Position numbers and translations under genes: made by a program. A DNA stretch of 64,000 bases from UBA10649 sp965278965 (lineage in GTDB: Bacteria; Actinomycetota; Actinomycetes; S36-B12): NCBI GenBank assembly GCA_965278965.1, contig OZ257127.1:2976001-3040000 (forward strand). Direction: 5' to 3'. Below are positions 33,680 to 40,897 of the stretch, piece after piece. The notes beneath the pieces were generated by a model. That model was given only the letters and a program-made list of their open reading frames with translations, did no database searches and was not told where the DNA came from. Numbering within the stretch: position 1 is the stretch's first letter; each line of letters opens with the position of its first letter.

Positions 33680-36600
33680 GTGACCGCAGGCGCAGCCCCG
33701 AGGACCGATCCGGACGCCCTGCGCGTCCTCACGACCCGCTTCCGGCGGTACCTCTCCGAGACCGACGAGCCCGGGGAGCCCGCCGCTGAGGTCGTCGCCG
33801 ACGCGACGACGCTCCTGGACGTCGCCGGAACGCGGGCGCTCGGAGCGGCGCTCGTCGAGCTGCGCGTCGCCGTGGGCCACCGGGCCGCGGAGTCCGTCCT
33901 CGTCATCATCACCGACGACATGCCCTTCCTCGTCGACTCCGTCAGCAACGCCCTCAGCGCCGACGACCGCATCGTGCACGCCTTCGTCCACCCTCAGGTC
34001 GTCGTGCGACGCGACGGTGACGGACAGCTCACGGAGGTCCTCGACCTGGACGTCGACGACGAGCTGCCCGCGGGCACCGTCGCGGAGTCGTGGATGTGGA
34101 TCCGGTTGGAGCGGGCGTTCACCGACGGGGCGGACGCCGCGCTAACGGCGCGGCTGGAGAAGGTCCTGCTCGACGTCCGCGTCGCCGTCCGCGACTGGCG
34201 GGCGATGCGGTCGCGCGCGGTCGACGTCGCGGACGAGCTCGCCGCGCGGCCGCCCGCCGGTCTCGCCCGCGAGGACGTCGAGGAGGGAGTCGCCCTCCTG
34301 CGCTGGCTCGCCGACGACAACCTCACCTTCCTCGGGTACCGCGAGTACGACCTGCGGACCCTCGACGGCGAGGACGTCCTCATCCCCGTCGACGGAACTG
34401 GCCTGGGGATACTGAGCCCCGACGCGGGCCGGGAGCTGACCGAGACCGGCGTCTCGCGGAGCTTCGCCGCGCTGCCGCCGGCCTCCCGGGCGCTCGCCCG
34501 CCGCCCGGACCTCCTCGTGCTGAGCAAGGCGAACTCGCGCTCCACCGTGCACCGCCCGGTACACCTCGACTACATCGGCGTGAAGCGGTTCGACGAGGCC
34601 GGCGCGGTCGTCGGTGAGCGACGGTTCCTCGGGCTGTACTCCTCGAGCGCCTACACGCAGAGCGTCCTGCGCATCCCGATCCTGCGGGCGAAGGCCGAGC
34701 GGGTCGAGGCGGCCCTCGATCTCGTTGCGGGCTCGCACGACGCGAAGGACCTGCAGCAGTTCCTCGAGACCTACCCGCGCGACGAGCTCTTCCAGACCCA
34801 CGACGACCAGCTCGTCGCCGTCGCCCGCTCGGTGCTGCACCTGCAGGAGCGTCGGCAGACCCGGCTGTACCTGCGCCCCGACGACTACGGGCGCTTCATG
34901 TCCTGCCTGGTCTACCTCCCGCGTGACCGCTACACGACGGCGGTCCGCCTGCGGATCGAGGCGCTGCTCGTCGAGGCGCTCGGCGGCACGTCGGTCGACT
35001 ACACCGCCCGGGTCTCGGAGTCTGTGCTCGCCCGGCTCCACTACGTCGTCCGCGTGCCGCTGGGCCGTGGCCTCCCGCCGATCGACGAGCCGGCGCTGGA
35101 GGCGGCCGTCGCCGCCGCCTCCCGCAGCTGGGAGGACGACTTCACCAGCGCGCTCCTCAGCCGAGTCGGCGAGGTGGAGGCGGCGGCGCTCCAGCGGACG
35201 TACGGCCACGCGTTCCCCGAGGCGTACAAGGAGGACTTCGGGCCGGCGCGCGGTGTCAACGACGTGCTGGTGATCGAGCAACTGCAGCCCGGTGAGCTGT
35301 CGCTGGAGCTCTACGAGCCGCCGAACGGCGACCGCCGCGACCTTCGCCTGAAGATCACGCGGATCGGCCCGGCGATGTCGTTGTCGAAGGTGCTGCCGAT
35401 CATCCAGTCGATGGGAGTCGACGTCGTCGACGAGTACCCGTACGAGATCGCCCGCGCGCTGCGGGAGCCGGCGTGGATCCTCGACTTCGGGATGCTGCTG
35501 CCCGCCGGCGACATCGGCGCCCGGGGCACGCTGGCCGAACGGTTCGAGGAGGCACTCGCTGTCGCCTGGGACGGACGCACGGGCGTCGATGGCTTCAACC
35601 AGCTCGTCGTCACCGCGGGCCTTCGCTGGCGACAGGTGCTCCTGCTGCGTGCGTACGCCCGGTACATGCGTCAGATCGGGTCGCCGTTCAGCCAGCAGTT
35701 CCTCGAGGACGTCGTCATCGGGAACGTCCGCATCACGCGGCTGCTGGTCCGGCTGTTCGAGACCCGGTTCGCGCCCGACGGCGCGGCCGACCGAGACGAG
35801 CGGGCAGGCGCGATTGTCGCCGAGATCGAGGAGGCGCTCGACGACGTCGCGAGCCTGGACCAGGACCGCATCCTGCGCACCTTCCTCGCTCTCATCGAGT
35901 CGACGTTGCGCACCAACTACTTCCAGGTCGACGACGACGGCATCGACCGATCATCGGTCGCGTTCAAGCTCGACCCCCGCGGTATCCCGGACCTGCCTCT
36001 GCCGCGGCCCACGTACGAGATCTGGGTGTACGCGCCGCGGGTCGAGGGTGTCCACCTGCGGTTCGGCGCCGTCGCGCGTGGCGGGCTGCGGTGGAGTGAC
36101 CGGCAGGAGGACTTCCGCACCGAGATCCTCGGCCTGGTCAAGGCGCAGGAGGTCAAGAACGCCGTCATCGTCCCGGTCGGGGCGAAGGGCGGGTTCTACT
36201 CCAAGCTGCTGCCGGACCCGGCGGTGGACCGCGATGCGTGGCTCGCCGAGGGCAAGGCCGCCTACCGCGAGCTCATCATGAGCATGCTCGACGTGACGGA
36301 CAACCTGGTCGACGGCGTCGTCGTGCCCCCGCGTGACGTCGTCCGACGTGACGGCGACGACGCGTACCTCGTCGTCGCGGCCGACAAGGGAACGGCGACG
36401 TTCTCCGACCTGGCCAACGAGATCGCTGGTGAGTACGGCTTCTGGCTCGGCGACGCATTCGCCTCGGGCGGCTCGGTCGGGTACGACCACAAGGCCATGG
36501 GCATCACGGCCCGCGGTGCATGGGAGTCCGTCAAGCGTCACTTCCGCGAGCTCGGTCTCGACACCCAGACGCAGGCCTTCACGGTCGCCGGGATCGGCGA

Positions 36601-38503
36601 CATGAGCGGGGACGTCTTCGGCAACGGGATGCTGCTATCCGAGCAGATCCGGCTCGTCGTCGCGTTCGACCACCGGCACGTGTTCGTCGACCCGGACCCG
36701 GATCCCGCCGTGTCGTACCGCGAGCGGCGCCGGCTGTTCGACCTCCCGCGGTCGTCGTGGGCCGACTACGACCCCGCGTTGATCTCCGCGGGCGGCGGCG
36801 TGTTCTCCCGCTCGTTGAAGTCTGTCGAGATCAGCCCGCAGATGGCGCAGGTGCTCGGGCTCGGGCCGGAGGTCACGTCCGCGACGCCGGACGTGCTCAT
36901 CCGCGCGGCGCTGCGTGCACCGGTGGACCTGCTGTGGAACGGCGGCATCGGCACCTACGTGAAGGCCGGCTCGGAGAGCTCGTCGGATGTCGGCGACAAG
37001 GCCAACGACCGGATCCGCATCGACGGCGCCGAGCTACGCGCGCGTGTCGTCGGCGAGGGAGGGAACCTCGGGCTCACGCAGCTGGGGCGGATCGAGGCGG
37101 CGTTGCACGGCGTGCGCCTCAACACCGACGCGATCGACAACTCCGCGGGCGTCGACACGTCCGACCACGAGGTCAACATCAAGATCGCGCTCGACGCGCT
37201 GGTCCGCGCCGGCGGAATCGATGAGGTCGCCCGCAATGCCCTCCTCGTCGAGATGACGGACACCGTCGCCGCTCAGGTGCTGGAGGACAACTACGGCCAG
37301 AACGTGGTCCTCGGTAACGCGCGTGCCGGCGCGCATGCTCTCGTCACCGTGCATCAACGCATGGTCCGTGAGCTCGAACGGACCGGGACGCTGGACCGCG
37401 CCCTGGAGTTCCTGCCGGACGATGACACCTTCCGGGCCCGGCGCATGGCGGGCGAGGGCCTGACCGGTCCGGAGCTCGCCGTGCTACTCGCCTACGCGAA
37501 GATCTCGCTGACGGCGGCACTGTCGCAGTCCTCCATCGCCGACGACCCGTACTTCCGGGCAATGCTGCGCAGCTACTTCCCGCCCCCGCTGGTCTCGCGA
37601 CTGGGCGACGACCTCGACCAGCACCCGCTGCGCGCGCAGATCGTCGTGTCCGAGGTCGTGAACCGGCTGGTCAACCTCGCTGGTGTCACGTTCGTGTTCC
37701 GTGCCATGGAGGAGACGGGGGCTAGCGCGGTCGACGTCGTCCGCGCCGCCTGGGCCGCGACCGAGATCTTCGGCCTGGATGCGCTCTGGCAGCAGATCAA
37801 CGCCCTCGACAACCAGGTCCCGACGGTCGCGCAGACGGCGCTTCACCTGGAGGCTCGCCGGCTTCTGGACCGCTCGACGCGGTGGTTCCTGCAGACGCGC
37901 GGTGGCTCGCTGGACGTCGAGCGGGAGGTGGGCCGCTTCGGCCCGGTCGTGGCGGCCCACGCCGCGACCGTGCCGGATGCGCTGCGGGCCAAGGAGCGTG
38001 ACCGCTACGAGCGCCTCGCGGAGCGGTTCGTCGCCCTCGGCGCACCCGTCGAGCTCGCCGCCCGCGTGGCGGCCGCGCTGGACGTCTTCGCGCTGTTGGA
38101 CGTCACGGACATCTGCCTGCGTTCGGGTGAGGCGCCCGACACGGTGATCCCGCTGTACTTCGCAACGTCCGAGCGGTTCGACGTCGACCGGACGCTCGTG
38201 CGCATCACTGCGTTGCCGCGAGGGGATCGTTGGAACGCCCTCGCACGCCAGGCGTTGCGTAGCGATCTCTATGCGGTCGTTGCGGGCCTGACGTCCGGGA
38301 TCCTGCAGTCGACGCCAGCGGGCCTGCCGCCGGGCCAGCGTCTTGCCTTGTGGGAGGCCGCGCACGCCGAGGGTGTGGCGCGCGCCCGATCGACGCTGGA
38401 CGACATCGGCACGGTCGACGAGCCGGACCTGGCGACGTTGTCTGTTGCGTTGCGGGCGATGCGCAACCTGGTTGCCCAGGGCATCACGACCGCGCACACC
38501 TGA
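33680..38503 (+). CDS. gdh: NAD-specific glutamate dehydrogenase, large (180-kDa) type
   Basis: A 1607-residue GDH2-type enzyme that oxidises glutamate to 2-oxoglutarate and ammonia with NAD. The N-terminal half holds ACT-like regulatory domains (IITDDMPFLVDSVSNAL; GLYSSSAYTQSVLRIPILRAK). The catalytic core starts near residue 795 with LRFGAVARGGLRWSDR and QEDFRTEILGLVKAQEVKNA, followed by the substrate loop IVPVGAKGGFYSK. The Rossmann half has ADKGTATFSDLANEIAGEYGFW and VGYDHKAMGITARGAW. In mycobacteria this enzyme is inhibited by unphosphorylated GarA and serves nitrogen and carbon balance. GAAGAGG precedes the GTG start. A small GC hairpin follows the stop. Confidence 0.95.
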   Translation: MTAGAAPRTDPDALRVLTTRFRRYLSETDEPGEPAAEVVADATTLLDVAGTRALGAALVELRVAVGHRAAESVLVIITDDMPFLVDSVSNALSADDRIVHAFVHPQVVVRRDGDGQLTEVLDLDVDDELPAGTVAESWMWIRLERAFTDGADAALTARLEKVLLDVRVAVRDWRAMRSRAVDVADELAARPPAGLAREDVEEGVALLRWLADDNLTFLGYREYDLRTLDGEDVLIPVDGTGLGILSPDAGRELTETGVSRSFAALPPASRALARRPDLLVLSKANSRSTVHRPVHLDYIGVKRFDEAGAVVGERRFLGLYSSSAYTQSVLRIPILRAKAERVEAALDLVAGSHDAKDLQQFLETYPRDELFQTHDDQLVAVARSVLHLQERRQTRLYLRPDDYGRFMSCLVYLPRDRYTTAVRLRIEALLVEALGGTSVDYTARVSESVLARLHYVVRVPLGRGLPPIDEPALEAAVAAASRSWEDDFTSALLSRVGEVEAAALQRTYGHAFPEAYKEDFGPARGVNDVLVIEQLQPGELSLELYEPPNGDRRDLRLKITRIGPAMSLSKVLPIIQSMGVDVVDEYPYEIARALREPAWILDFGMLLPAGDIGARGTLAERFEEALAVAWDGRTGVDGFNQLVVTAGLRWRQVLLLRAYARYMRQIGSPFSQQFLEDVVIGNVRITRLLVRLFETRFAPDGAADRDERAGAIVAEIEEALDDVASLDQDRILRTFLALIESTLRTNYFQVDDDGIDRSSVAFKLDPRGIPDLPLPRPTYEIWVYAPRVEGVHLRFGAVARGGLRWSDRQEDFRTEILGLVKAQEVKNAVIVPVGAKGGFYSKLLPDPAVDRDAWLAEGKAAYRELIMSMLDVTDNLVDGVVVPPRDVVRRDGDDAYLVVAADKGTATFSDLANEIAGEYGFWLGDAFASGGSVGYDHKAMGITARGAWESVKRHFRELGLDTQTQAFTVAGIGDMSGDVFGNGMLLSEQIRLVVAFDHRHVFVDPDPDPAVSYRERRRLFDLPRSSWADYDPALISAGGGVFSRSLKSVEISPQMAQVLGLGPEVTSATPDVLIRAALRAPVDLLWNGGIGTYVKAGSESSSDVGDKANDRIRIDGAELRARVVGEGGNLGLTQLGRIEAALHGVRLNTDAIDNSAGVDTSDHEVNIKIALDALVRAGGIDEVARNALLVEMTDTVAAQVLEDNYGQNVVLGNARAGAHALVTVHQRMVRELERTGTLDRALEFLPDDDTFRARRMAGEGLTGPELAVLLAYAKISLTAALSQSSIADDPYFRAMLRSYFPPPLVSRLGDDLDQHPLRAQIVVSEVVNRLVNLAGVTFVFRAMEETGASAVDVVRAAWAATEIFGLDALWQQINALDNQVPTVAQTALHLEARRLLDRSTRWFLQTRGGSLDVEREVGRFGPVVAAHAATVPDALRAKERDRYERLAERFVALGAPVELAARVAAALDVFALLDVTDICLRSGEAPDTVIPLYFATSERFDVDRTLVRITALPRGDRWNALARQALRSDLYAVVAGLTSGILQSTPAGLPPGQRLALWEAAHAEGVARARSTLDDIGTVDEPDLATLSVALRAMRNLVAQGITTAHT

Positions 38504-38506
38504 GTG

Positions 38507-38532
38507 CAGGCGCACGTCGACGTCGGCGCCTG
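38507..38532 (+). terminator. hairpin after the NAD-GDH gene
   Basis: CAGGCGC (38507-38513) pairs with GCGCCTG (38526-38532) across a 12-nt loop that itself contains the palindrome ACGTCGACGT. It starts 4 bp after the stop codon. There is no U-tract. Confidence 0.4.
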
Positions 38533-38617
38533 AGAATCCACGGTCGGTCGGCACCGAGGTCCTGGACGCACGTCACCGCGGCCCTGCCCTGCGTGGGCTG
38601 TCGCTACGTGTTGCACA

Positions 38618-39532
38618 GTGGACCCCGTGATCGTCGACCTCATCGACTCCGCGCGAGACCGCGTCGCAGGCGGATTCCGCCGTATCGTCTCCGGCGACCC
38701 GACAGGCGCGCCCGACTGGGTCAGGCAGCTCGCGTTCGGCATGGACGATGGCTATTTCGGCCCCGACTCGGCGGCGTGGGCGGTGCACGGTGGCCTGCCG
38801 ACCCTCGTTGGTGGAATCCGAGCGCTGCTCATGCAGGCAATGCATCCGGCGGCACTCGCCGGGGTGCAGCAGCACTCACGCTACGAGCACGACGCGCTCG
38901 GCAGACTCGCCGGGACGACCCAATGGCTGACCGTGGTCACGTTCGGCGACACGGCCGCGGCGGACCGCGAGTGCGCCCGGGTTCGCGGCATGCACCGGCG
39001 CGTCGTCGGGACGTACGCGTCGGACACCGGCGAAGCGCCTTACGCGGCATCCGACCCGGACCTGCTGCGCTGGGTCCACGTCGCATTCACCGACTCGTTC
39101 CTGGCGGCTCATCGCGCTTGGGGAGGCCCGATCCCCGGCGGTGAGGACGCGTACGTGCGTGAATGGGCGACCGCCGGAGAGCTCGTCGGTGTCGACGACG
39201 CCCCGCGCAGCGTCGCCGAACTCGATCGGCAGATCGCCGACTACGCGCCGATGCTCCGCGGTGGGCAGGCCGCCGCGGACACCGTGGACTTCGTCCGTCG
39301 TGTGCCGATGCCTCTCCTCGGGGTGCCCGCCTATCGCACGCTGTTCGCCGGCGCCGTGTCGACCATGCGGCCCGAGCACCGCTCGCTTCTCGGCCTCCCG
39401 CCATACCCCGAGCTGATCACGCGGCCGGCCGTGGCGGCCATCCTGGCGGGGCTGCGGCTCGCCCTCGGGCCGACCTCGCCCGCTCAGCAGGCCGCGCGCA
39501 GCCGTATCGGCGACGACTCGCTGGCGACGTAG
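38618..39532 (+). CDS. DUF2236 (MpaB-type oxygenase) family protein
   Basis: A 304-residue protein of the DUF2236 family, related to latex-clearing proteins and MpaB, which bind b-type heme. Landmarks are GYFGPDSAAWAVHG, LLMQAMHPAALAGVQQHSRYEHDALGRLAGT, VHVAFTDSFLAAHRAWGG and the C-terminal LLGLPPYPELITRPAVAA. The likely heme-ligand histidines lie in QAMHP and QQHS. Family members may oxidise isoprenoid chains or unknown lipids; the substrate here is unknown. The GTG start at 38618 follows a short gap after the GDH hairpin; a second GTG lies 9 bp downstream. Confidence 0.85.
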   Translation: MDPVIVDLIDSARDRVAGGFRRIVSGDPTGAPDWVRQLAFGMDDGYFGPDSAAWAVHGGLPTLVGGIRALLMQAMHPAALAGVQQHSRYEHDALGRLAGTTQWLTVVTFGDTAAADRECARVRGMHRRVVGTYASDTGEAPYAASDPDLLRWVHVAFTDSFLAAHRAWGGPIPGGEDAYVREWATAGELVGVDDAPRSVAELDRQIADYAPMLRGGQAAADTVDFVRRVPMPLLGVPAYRTLFAGAVSTMRPEHRSLLGLPPYPELITRPAVAAILAGLRLALGPTSPAQQAARSRIGDDSLAT

Positions 39533-39766
39533 ACGTGAGGTTGCCTTGCCAGGTCCGCAAGAGGGAGATGCGTATTCGGGCCGCTGCCTCCGGCCACTGT
39601 GGCGAAGCGGTCGGCACAAGTCAGGAGTTTTCCTAGCCCTGCGGCGGCCGTCGGAGTGCTTTCCGTACTTCGTGCTCGAAGGCTGATTCCGACGTCGGCA
39701 TGCGTGAACAAGCAACCGTCTTCTTGAGGTGCCCTGTCCGTTTCTGGCAGCGGGCTACCCCAGAAC
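39533..39766. other. intergenic region, less GC-rich
   Basis: About 230 bases between the DUF2236 stop and the MarR promoter. The base composition falls noticeably below that of the neighbouring genes. The minus strand encodes a stretch MPTSESAFEHEVRKALRRPPQG ending at 39633, which looks gene-like but has no supporting start or family, so I leave it uncalled. Confidence 0.4.
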
Positions 39767-39784
39767 CATATTTGACAGTATGCT
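39767..39784 (+). promoter_or_regulatory. candidate leaderless promoter/operator of the marR-like gene
   Basis: CATATTTGACAGTATG has outer arms CATA and TATG, and TATGCT (39779-39784) would be a -10 box 6 nt before the ATG, fitting a leaderless transcript. Overlap of a dyad with the -10 box is the usual MarR autoregulation layout. The signal is weak. Confidence 0.3.
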
Positions 39785-39790
39785 GGCGAA

Positions 39791-40252
39791 ATGGAAGCAA
39801 CTCACGGTTCGGTCCCGCACGATCCGTGGACCGGCTTCGCAATGACAGTGTTCGACCTCAACGGTCTGATCATCGAGATCGGCGAGGACATCGTTCGGCC
39901 GCTAGGCCAGACAAGCGCCCGCTGGCAGGTACTCGGCCGTGCGTACGTGCCGACCACCGTGGCACAGATGGCACGTCAGATCGGGCATGCCCCGCAGAGT
40001 GTCCAGCGCATCGCCGACGTTCTGGCATCGGAAGGTCTCGTCCGATACACGGCGCACCCCACGGACCGGCGGACGAAGTTGGTGGGCCTCACCGATCAGG
40101 GCACCGACGTGCTCTCCGCCATCTATACACGTCAGGTCGCTTGGTCGGAGCGCGTCATGCCATCACTCGACCAGAGCCGCGTAGTCCGAACGACACGAGC
40201 CATGGCATCCATTGCCCAAGTGCTCCGCGACGATCAAACAGCCAGCCACTAG
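39791..40252 (+). CDS. MarR-family transcriptional regulator
   Basis: A 153-residue winged-helix protein. The recognition part is YVPTTVAQMARQIGHAPQSVQRIADVLASEGLVRYTAHPTDRRTKLVGLTDQG, with the DxR wing motif (TDRRTKLVGLT). The N-terminal helix FDLNGLIIEIGEDIV mediates dimerisation. It likely controls the adjacent YCII-like gene, which begins 32 bp downstream. Both genes and the upstream gap are less GC-rich than the surroundings, suggesting acquisition. A shorter start at 39842 (MTVFDLNG) is possible. Confidence 0.85.
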   Translation: MEATHGSVPHDPWTGFAMTVFDLNGLIIEIGEDIVRPLGQTSARWQVLGRAYVPTTVAQMARQIGHAPQSVQRIADVLASEGLVRYTAHPTDRRTKLVGLTDQGTDVLSAIYTRQVAWSERVMPSLDQSRVVRTTRAMASIAQVLRDDQTASH

Positions 40253-40284
40253 ATGACACACCTACAACGAAAAGGAACCCCCGA

Positions 40285-40638
40285 ATGAGCCGGCACATCT
40301 TGCTCTACTCTGCGCCACTTGCTGTGGCCGAACGCTTCGCCACCGCGTCACCGGAGGAGGCCCAACTGGGTCTGCAGGCATGGGTGGATTGGGCAGAGAA
40401 GCTCGGTCCCGCTCTCGTCGACCCCGGCAAGCCTCTGGGTAACGGACGAACCGTGACGTCGAAAGGAGTCTCGCCCAGTGACACCCAGGTGATCGGCATG
40501 TCGATCATCGAGGCCGACTCCATGGACCAGGCCCTGTCCATGGTCGAGGACCATCACCACCTCGCATGGGCCGAGGGCACAGCGATCACCGTGCTTGAGG
40601 AAATGGGCATACCTGAACTCGCCGAAAGCACCGTTTGA
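40285..40638 (+). CDS. YCII-related domain protein
   Basis: A 117-residue ferredoxin-like-fold protein: MSRHILLYSAPLAVAERFATAS, a middle GLQAWVDWAEKLGPALVDPGKPLGNGRTVTS and the C-terminal VIGMSIIEADSMDQALSMVEDHHHLAWAEGTAITVLEEM. It fits the YCII/DGPF group, whose members include small dienelactone-like or stress proteins with no fixed reaction. AAAGGA lies 8 nt before the ATG. It follows the MarR gene directly and is probably its target. A decayed palindromic repeat starts 10 bp after the stop. Confidence 0.8.
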   Translation: MSRHILLYSAPLAVAERFATASPEEAQLGLQAWVDWAEKLGPALVDPGKPLGNGRTVTSKGVSPSDTQVIGMSIIEADSMDQALSMVEDHHHLAWAEGTAITVLEEMGIPELAESTV

Positions 40639-40647
40639 CCGTCACAT

Positions 40648-40707
40648 CCCTTGAATCCATTGGGTTGTACCGCGCGGCTGGGGTTCGTGAGCGACCATTC
40701 GAGCGCG
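40648..40707. repeat. decayed copy of the CCTTG-type palindrome
   Basis: The left part CCCTTGAATCCAT and right part AGCGACCATTCGAGCGCG (40690-40707) match the arms of the secA-sbcC palindrome at 17420-17486 (CCTTGAAT ... AGCGACCATTCGAGGCGCG), but the arms no longer pair well. It lies just after a stop codon like the intact copies. Confidence 0.55.
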
Positions 40708-40897
40708 AACCGGGAGCCTCGATCTCTGCGCGGTGTTGCCGGATTGAACGCGCTCTGGCGAGGCCGAACGGCACGACTCAGAGCTCGCGAAGGCACGCGC
40801 CCACGGCATGACAGCCATCCTTCCAGCGAGGACGAATCCTCACAGGTCAGGAGTCAACCGAACCGGGGGCAAACCCAAACGGAGCGGGCGCCTAGAC
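40708..40897. other. intergenic region, no gene supported
   Basis: 190 bases between the repeat and the end of the convergent membrane-protein gene. Short frames on both strands lack start signals or family features. I see no RNA structure or repeat in it. Confidence 0.5.

Noticed and set aside
39633..39842. Short minus-strand frame ending in FEHEVRKALRRPPQG
   Set aside because: It looks more protein-like than its surroundings, but no start signal, family or conserved length could be supported; it may be a gene remnant.
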